Positions 1-6,981 of a stretch of 33,155 nucleotides of DNA are shown here, in pieces. The position numbers were made by a program, and so were the translations under genes. The number at the start of each line of letters is the position of its first letter. Position 1 is the first letter of the stretch. A model generated the notes under the pieces. The model was given only the letters and a program-made list of their open reading frames with translations. It had not been told where the DNA came from and searched no databases. Location: assembly GCA_945906725.1 (NCBI GenBank), contig CAMDRI010000051.1:1-33155 (forward strand), written 5' to 3'. The DNA comes from Candidatus Kuenenia stuttgartensis (GTDB lineage Bacteria > Planctomycetota > Planctomycetia > Planctomycetales > Planctomycetaceae).

Positions 1-153
1 CACAAGCTGCGGAGCATCGAAGCGTACCGCTCGCAATTGCAGATCGCCTCGCTCGTGGACAGCATCCGCCAAGACGGCCCCTACGAGTATCTCCGCGACG
101 TCCACTTCCGGCTGTACTCGTCGAAGAAGTACCGGCCGCTGTTTGCGGAGTAG
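1..153 (+). CDS. PIG-L family deacetylase, C-terminal fragment
   Basis: The window opens inside a reading frame that runs to a TAG at 151-153, leaving 50 residues. The visible part starts with a KLRSIEAYRSQL-type segment, which resembles the C-terminal helix region of PIG-L/LmbE deacetylases (zinc enzymes that remove acetyl groups from N-acetylglucosamine conjugates such as bacillithiol precursors). The catalytic HPDDE-type motif would lie upstream, outside the window, so activity cannot be judged. The family call rests only on this tail and is moderately sure. The gene converges on the leftward gene ending at 210. Confidence 0.6.
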   Translation, partial: HKLRSIEAYRSQLQIASLVDSIRQDGPYEYLRDVHFRLYSSKKYRPLFAE

Positions 154-209
154 GGCGAATGAATAAGATCCTGCGCTCAGCCACAAGCGCCGCTCACAGT
201 GGTTTCGAT

Positions 210-983
210 TCAGGACATATTGCCCGTGCCGGTCGTCGGCTGCTGCGGCTTGTTACCCAGTGATCGGCCACTTAGATCGAGCGTCCGCACAGCGAACTCG
301 GCCACCGCTTCGACCGGATCCGTGAACCACAATTGCTCCCCGGAAGGAACTTGCCCAACCTCAAAACGACCAGGTGAGCATTCCATAATGTACCACGCTG
401 GCGTGCATCGCTGGTCCTGAGAGTATCCAAGCCATTCTTGAACGAGAGCCGGCTCGTCGCGCAGGTGTTTCTTGACTTCCGTCGCCGTCAGTTTCATGGT
501 CGGCTCGTAACCGGTCACCCGAAGCAAATCCAACATTGACCACTCGCCGCTGCGCCAATTCTCCGGAAAACGACACAACTCCCGCACAACGTCGCCGCGA
601 GAACCCCGAGACGCCCGCCAGCAACGCAGCCACGCTCGGTCACTCGCCCGCTCTATTGAGTCGATGGAGGAGTCTTCAATAACTCTCAGCGCGTTCGCCT
701 CGACATCCACGGATAACGAACACATTTCGAGAACATGAAATGCCGCCCATCGTTGCGTGGGGAGGGGTTCTCGATCGGAGAGCAGACCTGCAAATGCCTC
801 TTGTGCGTCGCGCCCGCGCTCCGAGAGTTCCTCTGCAACGGCTCGCATCACATCTCCAGCACCCTCTCGCCGGCGAATCCAGCGTTTACGTGCGTTGTTT
901 GAGCCTGTAGGACCGTCACCCGGAGTGGCTCGCAGTACGGCTGCCTCTCGATACTTCCGGAGTTGTGCTTCGATTGTCATCAC
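210..983 (-). CDS. Hypothetical helical protein (DUF2019-like resemblance)
   Basis: This is a 257-residue soluble protein without a signal peptide or membrane segment. The first half is predicted to be helical: an N-terminal helix, a NARKRW segment, then MRAVAEELSERG and a QRWAAFHVLEM stretch. The order of these pieces recalls the small DUF2019/HEAT-like domain, but this is a weak memory match. The C-terminal part has a PAWYIMECSPGRFEVG stretch and a DPVEAVAEFAVRTLD helix, and I do not recognise it. The ATG overlaps the stop of the upstream small gene by four bases (ATGA at 980-983), so the two are very likely translationally coupled. Function is unknown; shared transcription with the small gene and the CPBP protease suggests a joint role. 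Confidence 0.6.
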   Translation of the reverse strand: MMTIEAQLRKYREAAVLRATPGDGPTGSNNARKRWIRRREGAGDVMRAVAEELSERGRDAQEAFAGLLSDREPLPTQRWAAFHVLEMCSLSVDVEANALRVIEDSSIDSIERASDRAWLRCWRASRGSRGDVVRELCRFPENWRSGEWSMLDLLRVTGYEPTMKLTATEVKKHLRDEPALVQEWLGYSQDQRCTPAWYIMECSPGRFEVGQVPSGEQLWFTDPVEAVAEFAVRTLDLSGRSLGNKPQQPTTGTGNMS

Positions 984-1234
984 GCAATCTCAGTCAACGT
1001 AACCGGGGTCGGGTGTTTCTGATGCCAAGTAAGGTTCTCCCGCAGTGCGGCATTCACCGCAGCCTCATCCGCGAATGCGGCTGAAACGTCTGCCGCGAGA
1101 CGCACCATGCGCAATCGTTCCCGATATCGTGCCGCGTACTTGCCACGGACCACGCCGCGCATCGTCCGAAAGTCGTATTCCGGCTGAAGGTCATCGTCCG
1201 GCACTGGTTGATTAGGGGAAGTTGCCATCTTCAT
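980..1234 (-). CDS. Small conserved protein of the 'DLQPEYDF' type
   Basis: The protein has 84 residues when started at the ATG at 1234, which is preceded by an AGGA ribosome binding site. It contains DDLQPEYDFRTM followed by GVVRGKYAARY and ends with an FADEAAVNAALRENL helix. Small proteins with this pattern are common in cyanobacteria and planctomycetes and often sit beside toxin genes, where they look like antitoxins; that role is an inference here. The same frame stays open upstream to 1909, but that extension is Arg-rich and lies antisense-frame over the CPBP gene, so it is rejected. It lies 26 bases after the protease gene and overlaps the next gene by four bases. Confidence 0.75.
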   Translation of the reverse strand: MKMATSPNQPVPDDDLQPEYDFRTMRGVVRGKYAARYRERLRMVRLAADVSAAFADEAAVNAALRENLTWHQKHPTPVTLTEIA

Positions 1235-1260
1235 AGTCCTTTCGTTCGCGACGACTTGTT

Positions 1261-1989
1261 TTACCACGCGGATTTCACGATCTCGAATCCGACCAGGAAA
1301 ATTCCCGCATCCACCAGCGCGTGGCTGAGCCACGGGCCGAAGAGGGAACGGCTCCGGTGATAGAGCCACGCCCAAGCGACTCCGCCGACCGCCACGCCCA
1401 GCGAGAAGAACAGGCTCAGGAATGAACCCCCGCCGAAAAAGACCGACAGCACGATCACATGGTGAGCCATGAAGCCGAGGGCGGAAATCGCGATCGCCGG
1501 GCCGAGCGCCGTCACTCGGCGAAGTTGGGCGAAGACGAACCAGCGCCAGTAATACTCCTCCAACAGCGAGTGCAGCACGGCATAGAACACCGACAGCGCG
1601 GCGAACTTCGCGGTCGAGTCGATGCCCATGCCCTTGATCTTCTCGATAACCGCTGGAGCGGCGGAATCGAACGCGCCGCTTGGTTTCAGCCAGAGATGAT
1701 ACGCTCCGAACATCGCGGCCACGATGGCGAGACCGAGCAATCCGCCGATCAGCAGGCCGTCCCGTTTGGGCCGCGACCAACTCAGTCGCTGCTTCTGCAT
1801 ACAGACAAACCAGAACAGCGGAAAGCCAATCTGAATCACCATGCCACTCGACTTGGCCGCGAGTTGCAGTCCAGCGGCGGACTCCGCCAGCAGAACGAAA
1901 TAGACCCACGTCAAAACTGATGGAAACGTGATCGCGAAGAGCAGAGCGGCTCGATCGGCACGAGATGCGGAAGCCGGCTCAGCATTCAT
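1261..1989 (-). CDS. CPBP family intramembrane protease (CAAX/Abi type)
   Basis: This is a polytopic membrane protein of 242 residues. It shows all three motifs of the CPBP (CAAX protease and bacteriocin-processing) family: EE at 144-145 with Arg 149 (EEYYWR), F173-x3-H177 (FMAHH) and H223-x3-D227 (SHALVD). These form the catalytic site within the membrane. Several hydrophobic helices flank them. I start at the ATG at 1989 because AGGTGA lies about six bases before it; a GTG at 1998 falls inside that site. In other bacteria the family processes prenylated proteins, peptide pheromones or bacteriocins, or acts as self-immunity. Downstream are two coupled small genes, so a toxin/immunity-like unit is possible but unproven. 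Confidence 0.85.
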   Translation of the reverse strand: MNAEPASASRADRAALLFAITFPSVLTWVYFVLLAESAAGLQLAAKSSGMVIQIGFPLFWFVCMQKQRLSWSRPKRDGLLIGGLLGLAIVAAMFGAYHLWLKPSGAFDSAAPAVIEKIKGMGIDSTAKFAALSVFYAVLHSLLEEYYWRWFVFAQLRRVTALGPAIAISALGFMAHHVIVLSVFFGGGSFLSLFFSLGVAVGGVAWAWLYHRSRSLFGPWLSHALVDAGIFLVGFEIVKSAW

Positions 1990-2045
1990 TTCTCTCACCT
2001 ACGATCGTTAAGGCCGCAGAGATTGTTTCTGGCGCATGAATGAGG

Positions 2046-2141
2046 GTGCAAAGTGCAGAGTGACGAGTGCAAAGTCAAAAGTGTCGAACCAACGCACCTG
2101 CGGTCCTCGCGATTGTGCACTTTGCACTCGTCACTTTGCAC
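2046..2141. repeat. Inverted-repeat element between CPBP gene and holA
   Basis: Two arms of about 27-30 bases built from GTGCAAAGTG-like and ACGAGTGCAAAGT-like pieces face each other (2046-2075 and 2115-2141), separated by about 40 bases. The arms would pair into a long hairpin. The element lies between the start of the leftward CPBP gene and the end of leftward holA. It has the same plan as the other two-arm elements in this window but a different sequence and no clear GTAG head. Confidence 0.7.
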
Positions 2142-2172
2142 GGAATTGCGGCTACTCCACCCAATGGATTCA

Positions 2173-3180
2173 TCATCCAGCTAGCTTGCCGCTGAGTTGC
2201 AGGAAGAGTTGTTCGAGCAGTAGTCGCTCCGCCGTTCGCAAGCCACCTTTGAGGTTGAGGTCCGTTTCGAGCAGCCAGCGCGAAATATGTTCGGCGTTTG
2301 GTCGGCCGATGCGGCGCAGGTAGTTTTCCGCCGCAGCGACTTGGAACGGAAAGACTCCCGCTTGTTTCAGTGCCGCCGAGAGGGGCACTCCTTGTCGCGA
2401 CAGGTCCGTCGCGATGCCCAGCTTGCGGAAGGTGAAGGCGATGCCTCCCATGAGCTTCAAGGCCGGCTCGCCGGAGGTCAGGAGCTTGTCCAAGTTCGTC
2501 AGTGCGAAACCGAGGTTCCCGTCGCGCAGGGCATCGAGCATGACCCACGTCGTCTCGGCCTTCCAGCCGCCGACGACTTTGCGGACGTCTTCGCTGTCGA
2601 TCTGCGGTCGGTCTCCCGCATAGGCCGCGACTTTTTCGATCTCTTGATCGAGTAGGCCGAGATGCGTCCCCGCCATCTCCGGCAGCAGCATCGCGGCTTC
2701 GCGAGTGATCTGCTTGCCGAATCGTTCTTTGACGGTCGTTTGAATCCAGCGGGTAAGGTCGGCCCCCTTCAGTTCGATGCACTCAATCAGTAGGCCAAGT
2801 TTATCGACGGCTTTGAACAGCTTCGTCGTCTTGGGAAATGAACCGACATCTAGCACGAGCAGAGATTTCTTGGAGGGCTTCTCCAAGTATTTTTCGAGGG
2901 TCGGACGGTTCTCCGACACGAAGTCGTCCGCATATTCGACCAAGACGACTCGCCGATCGCCGAACATCGAGACGGTCAGAAGTTCGTCTCGGACGGTTTT
3001 CCAGTCGGTCTCTTTGCCGTCGAACTTCGTCGCGGTGGAGTCGTCCGAATCATCGCCGCAGACCAGAAGCATCAACGCTGCCAGCGAGTCGAGCTTCAAC
3101 GACCGCTCGTCCCCCGATAGCACGATGATCGCGCCGGTGGGGCTGGCTTGCGGAGTTTTTAGAAACGTGGTGGCGTGCAT
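2173..3180 (-). CDS. holA: DNA polymerase III subunit delta
   Basis: HolA is the clamp-loader subunit that opens the beta sliding clamp and hands it to DNA. The protein of 335 residues is close to the usual length of about 340. It has the N-terminal AAA+-like domain without a Walker motif (GAIIVLSGDERSLKLDSL near residue 16), the typical strand SLLVLDVG followed by KTTKLFKAVDKLG, the middle LGLLDQEIEKVAAYAG segment, and a C-terminal helical collar with RTAERLLLEQLFLQLSGK. I start at the ATG at 3180; the 64-residue extension further upstream is encoded by repeat DNA and does not resemble the family. No clear ribosome binding site is seen. The gene diverges from the mutase-like gene at 3477. 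Confidence 0.9.
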   Translation of the reverse strand: MHATTFLKTPQASPTGAIIVLSGDERSLKLDSLAALMLLVCGDDSDDSTATKFDGKETDWKTVRDELLTVSMFGDRRVVLVEYADDFVSENRPTLEKYLEKPSKKSLLVLDVGSFPKTTKLFKAVDKLGLLIECIELKGADLTRWIQTTVKERFGKQITREAAMLLPEMAGTHLGLLDQEIEKVAAYAGDRPQIDSEDVRKVVGGWKAETTWVMLDALRDGNLGFALTNLDKLLTSGEPALKLMGGIAFTFRKLGIATDLSRQGVPLSAALKQAGVFPFQVAAAENYLRRIGRPNAEHISRWLLETDLNLKGGLRTAERLLLEQLFLQLSGKLAG

Positions 3181-3290
3181 GGGCAGGCGCGAGGGGTTGG
3201 AGTAGAGGGGCGAGCAACACAATCGTTCTTGACCGACTTTACCGAAGTGGCCTACGGTCGACAGTGTGAAGACATTCGGACAAGTTTTCT

Positions 3291-3392
3291 CCCTCTCCTT
3301 TTGGGAGAGGGCCGGGGCGAGGAAGCCAAGCGTTGTTGAAGCGCTTGAATCCCTCATCCGGCCTTCGGCCACCTTCTCCCAAGGGAAGAAGG
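3291..3392. repeat. Intergenic palindrome mosaic (CCCTCTCC / GGCCTTCGGCC / CTTCTCCC)
   Basis: The 296 bases between holA and the mutase-like gene hold no gene that I can support. They contain three short hairpins in a row: 3291-3311 (CCCTCTCC-tttt-GGGAGAGG), 3360-3370 (GGCCTTCGGCC) and 3372-3392 (CCTTCTCCC-aa-GGGAAGAAGG). This combination, with CCCTCATCCGGCC between the hairpins, is an interspersed motif seen in many GC-rich bacterial genomes. It may fold as one structured element. Confidence 0.7.
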
Positions 3393-3476
3393 GATGAATT
3401 GACGCCAGTGTGAGGAGTTGGATTTCAAATCACAAATCCAGCTCTTGAATCCCTAGTCACAAACCCCTCGCTCCAG

Positions 3477-4859
3477 ATGCTCACTCTCCCGACGCTCGAA
3501 CCTCAATACGTCTGCCCTGGCGAGTCACATGCGATCTCGCGCGCCGTGCATTTGTCGAGGCTGGCGGCGTTTTATCCGAAGTGCCGTGAGTGCTCGCAGC
3601 GGCAAGAGACCGGTCAGCTCCCACAGCCCCAATTCGACGCGGACGACTCGGCTCAACCGCGAATCTCGGAGCGATCGATCTTCACGCTGGAAGGCGTGCG
3701 CGGCGTGTACCTCAACGAATTGACGCGACACAAGGCGGGAGAATTGGCCGCCGCGTTCGCCAGTCTGCTGTGGGAGTCACTGCCGTTGGCGGGACGCAGC
3801 GACCTGCGCGATGCGAATTCGAAACGGCCGATTCGTCGCAGCGGTCCGGTGGTTGTGGTTGGTTTTGATGAGCGGCCGTCGTCGCCCGACATCGTCACCG
3901 GAGTCGCGGCCGCGTTGCGTCGCATGAGTTGCCAAGTGGTGGATATCGGTCAAACGTCGATGCCCTGTTTTCGATTTGCCGTCGCGCACATGCAAGCGGC
4001 GGGAGGCATTCTGATTTCTGGCCACGGTTGCGAGCCGTCGTGGACGGGCCTCGATTTCGCGACCAAGCATGGCCGTCCGGTTTCGGTTGCTGGCCGACCC
4101 GTCGAGAACCGTGAAGATAACGGTGCCGCGCGAGTCATCAGCTTGGACGACATTCATCAGCGTTACGAACAGGGAGTCGTGCGACCACTACGGCAGGGGG
4201 GATCGCAGCGAGTCTTTCAGGCTTCCGTGCCGTATCTCGCGGGGTTCTTGCAACGCTTTCACGCATTGCGGCCGCTGCGAGTCGCAATCGGATGCCCCGT
4301 GCAGTTCGTGCGGCGGACCCTCGACGCTCTGTTTGAGAAGTTGCCCGTGACGCTGGACTGGATCGAGATTCCACGGCGCTGCCGTGAGTTGCTGAATGAC
4401 GATGACTCCGACGTGCGGCATATGCGCGAAACGGTGGTGGCACGGTCGGCAGACTTTGGCTTCTTGATCGATGATGACGGAGCCGACGTCGCTGTGCTGA
4501 ATGAGGTCGGAGATTTGCTTGCACCAGGGGACGTGTTGTGTTTGCTGGCCGACATCTTGCTGGCTGAGCAGGTGGGTGCGGCGGTCGTGATCGACAACGC
4601 GGCTCGTGATTTGGTGCAACCGCGAATCGCGGCGAAGGATCGCCGTTGCTGGCTGGGAGGCTGGACTCAATCCGACGTCTGGCAAGCGATGCGTCACGAA
4701 GCTGCGATTTGTGGCGGCGGTGCGACCGGTCGCGTATGGCTACGAGACACCGTGCCGACCTGTGACGCGATTCTCACCCTGGCTCACCTGCTGCAGGCCC
4801 TCAGTCGTGACGATGCGCCGCTATCGCAAGTCGTCACAGAAATTGCGGTTGCCGCTTGA
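3477..4859 (+). CDS. Phosphohexomutase-fold protein, probably catalytically inactive
   Basis: The protein has 460 residues and follows the phosphoglucomutase/phosphomannomutase layout: LEGVRGVY (72-78; family FGTDGIRG), VVVGFDERPSS (126-136; family GRDTRxSS), then a helix and GGILISGHGCEP (176-187). In active enzymes this last place is TASHNP with the phosphorylated serine; here that serine appears to be Gly. The metal loop, normally DGDxDR, reads DDDGADV (from 332), so the third aspartate and the arginine seem lost. The N-terminal 45 residues carry C13, H18, C36 and C39 (CPGESH...YPKCREC), a possible zinc site absent from normal mutases. I infer a regulatory or binding role. It lies 77 bases before the kinase gene and may be co-transcribed with it. 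Confidence 0.8.
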   Translation: MLTLPTLEPQYVCPGESHAISRAVHLSRLAAFYPKCRECSQRQETGQLPQPQFDADDSAQPRISERSIFTLEGVRGVYLNELTRHKAGELAAAFASLLWESLPLAGRSDLRDANSKRPIRRSGPVVVVGFDERPSSPDIVTGVAAALRRMSCQVVDIGQTSMPCFRFAVAHMQAAGGILISGHGCEPSWTGLDFATKHGRPVSVAGRPVENREDNGAARVISLDDIHQRYEQGVVRPLRQGGSQRVFQASVPYLAGFLQRFHALRPLRVAIGCPVQFVRRTLDALFEKLPVTLDWIEIPRRCRELLNDDDSDVRHMRETVVARSADFGFLIDDDGADVAVLNEVGDLLAPGDVLCLLADILLAEQVGAAVVIDNAARDLVQPRIAAKDRRCWLGGWTQSDVWQAMRHEAAICGGGATGRVWLRDTVPTCDAILTLAHLLQALSRDDAPLSQVVTEIAVAA

Positions 4860-4936
4860 AGAGGGGAGTGGCGATACGAGATGATCCCTCTCGTGGTCCG
4901 CGAACAACTTTTGAGGACGCGCAAGGGTTCCGAGCA

Positions 4937-6799
4937 ATGACCAGCAAATCGCGATCGCGAGAAGCGATGTATGCTGAAGAGTCCGAGTGGTCTCTGGCTG
5001 GAGAATACTCCGCGATCTGGAACGCGAACGTCGAGCCTCCGGACCTGATCGAGTTCTTGCAAAATCATCCGGATATCACGCCAGCTCAGCGTGGCCGGTT
5101 GTTGTTGCTCGATCAGACTCGGAGTTGGTCCAACGGCGAGGGACGCAACGTCGAGGATTACGTGCGGTTGTGTCCCGAAATCGCGAACGATCGCATCCTG
5201 TTGGTCAAACTGCTGTCTCGGGAATACTGCCTGCAAGATGGTGCTCAGTCGGTTTCCGAATTTGTGGACCGCTTTCCGACGATGCGGGCCGAATTGCTTC
5301 ATAAAATCTACGGCGATCATGACAGTGTCACTTCGGGGAATCAGTACGAACAAATCCTCGAAGAGTATCTGACGGACGCAACGCAAGAGTCGGGACTAGA
5401 TTGCCAGTCAGAGTTGGAGTCATTGGAGACGTGCATCGAAGTCAGTGTCGTTGCTCCGCCGTCATCGCGCCTCAAGGAGAAAGTAGAAGAGGATGCGACG
5501 GTCCCACCTGTTGCTTCGGTCAAGTCAGCACCGGCCGAGAAGCCTGTCATTTCAGCCGACTGTCGGCTGCGCGAATGTTTTCCGTTCAACACACTGCCTG
5601 CGGAATTGGTGGATCGGCTGGAAGCTCAAATGTTTGAGCGTTCGTATTCGGCGACGGAGTTTCTGACGCGGCAAGGTGATCCCGGTGATTGCTTGTTTCT
5701 GATTCGCGAGGGGACGGTGGGCATCGTCGTCAACGATGAGAACGGCGCCACCCATGAGATCGATCGCAGCGTCTCTGGGGACGTTCTGGGCGAGATGGCC
5801 TTATTGACTGAAGAACCGCGTAGCGCCAGCTTGATCGCCCATGACGATGTGACAGCAATGCTCCTTCCTTCCGATAAGTTTCATGCGGCCGCTCTCAAGA
5901 ATCCCGAAATTGGCGAGGTGCTGACAAAGTTGTTGGCTCTGCGATTGGGAGGTCAGCGCCGAGACGTTTTGGTGGGCAAGACGTTGAACAAGTACCGCAT
6001 TGTGCGGCGTCTCGGACGAGGTGGCATGGCGATCGTTTATGCAGGCGCGCATCAAGACGAAACTCGGCTCGTCGCGCTGAAGATGCTCAGCCATCGCCTG
6101 GTCTATGACAAAGCGTCGCTGGTCTGGTTCCACCGCGAGGCAGACATCGTGGAATCGTTCGAGCATCCCAACATCGTTCGTATGTTCGGCCGGTTCAAAG
6201 CATTCAAGTCGTATTTCATCGTGATGGAGTTCTGCGACGGAATCACACTGGAACGCTTGGTGCGCCTGAACGGCCGGTTGAGTCAGGACGACTTTCGCAG
6301 GGCGTTCGGACAGATCGCCTCCGCCGTGTTGTACGCTCATCAGCGAGAGGTCGTGCATCGCGACATCAAGCCGGTCAATGTGATGCTCAACTTCGATGGC
6401 ACGGTGAAGCTGATGGATTTTGGCCTCGCGAAGCCAATCAACGAGTTGGAGCCGGTCACGGAAGTCGACAATCACATCGTCGGGACGCCGCGCTACATGG
6501 CTCCGGAGCAGCTCAAGGGCCGCGAGATTACCGAGGTCACCGACTATTTCGCCCTGGGCTGCACGGCGTACAAACTGTTGACCGGCGACACATTGTTTCC
6601 GGAACACGACGTCAACAAATTGCGGGCCATCCATGATTGCTGGACGGTGCCAGACTTTTCGCAGCGGCGGCCGGAATTGGCACCTGATATTTGCGAGTTG
6701 CTGACTGGGTGCCTTCAGCGCCGTCGATCGAAGCGTGTCTGCGACCTCGCTAAGTACGCGACGTGGGCCGCGCCCCTCGACGTCGCCCGGCTTCTGTGA
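4937..6799 (+). CDS. Ser/Thr protein kinase with cyclic-nucleotide-binding domain
   Basis: This is a cytoplasmic protein of 620 residues with no membrane segment. Residues 1-125 form the helical region common in planctomycete kinases (VEDYVRLCPEI, EFVDRFPTM). Residues about 211-340 are a cyclic-nucleotide-binding/Crp-like sensor domain (FLTRQGDPGDCLFLIREG, GDVLGEMALLTEEPRSASLIA). Residues about 352-600 are the kinase: GRGGMAIVY loop near 359, Lys 382 in VALK, HRDIKPVN near 474, DFG, and MAPEQL. It is an RD kinase with all catalytic residues, so it should be active. I start at the ATG at 4937, preceded by AAGGG; the frame remains open to 4856 without an ATG. Binding of a nucleotide may control the kinase, but the PRSAS phosphate-binding cassette keeps only part of the classical consensus. 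Confidence 0.9.
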   Translation: MTSKSRSREAMYAEESEWSLAGEYSAIWNANVEPPDLIEFLQNHPDITPAQRGRLLLLDQTRSWSNGEGRNVEDYVRLCPEIANDRILLVKLLSREYCLQDGAQSVSEFVDRFPTMRAELLHKIYGDHDSVTSGNQYEQILEEYLTDATQESGLDCQSELESLETCIEVSVVAPPSSRLKEKVEEDATVPPVASVKSAPAEKPVISADCRLRECFPFNTLPAELVDRLEAQMFERSYSATEFLTRQGDPGDCLFLIREGTVGIVVNDENGATHEIDRSVSGDVLGEMALLTEEPRSASLIAHDDVTAMLLPSDKFHAAALKNPEIGEVLTKLLALRLGGQRRDVLVGKTLNKYRIVRRLGRGGMAIVYAGAHQDETRLVALKMLSHRLVYDKASLVWFHREADIVESFEHPNIVRMFGRFKAFKSYFIVMEFCDGITLERLVRLNGRLSQDDFRRAFGQIASAVLYAHQREVVHRDIKPVNVMLNFDGTVKLMDFGLAKPINELEPVTEVDNHIVGTPRYMAPEQLKGREITEVTDYFALGCTAYKLLTGDTLFPEHDVNKLRAIHDCWTVPDFSQRRPELAPDICELLTGCLQRRRSKRVCDLAKYATWAAPLDVARLL

Positions 6800-6981
6800 A
6801 CGTCGCTGTTTCGCCGCGACGGAGTCTGCGTGACGAGCCGAGCGTTTGTCTGGCTGCAATCCTCCGAAAAGTTTGCACATCGAGTCGCGTCTGGCTCGTC
6901 ATGCGGAGCGATGACGGCTACGTTTCGTCGGCTTCGCCGATCTGTGTTGAAACAACGCCGCCGCGTCGAAAGGACTGCACG

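Noticed and set aside
1235..1909. Open N-terminal extension giving a 309-residue protein ending in the small 'DLQPEYDF' gene
   Set aside because: It lies over the CPBP protease gene in another frame, is Arg-rich, and a good ribosome binding site precedes the ATG at 1234.
3181..3372. 64-residue extension of holA
   Set aside because: It is encoded by the palindrome mosaic and does not resemble HolA; the ATG at 3180 gives the usual length.
5801..6880. 359-residue minus-strand frame opposite the kinase gene
   Set aside because: It mirrors the kinase coding frame and has shadow-type composition rich in His, Gln and Arg.
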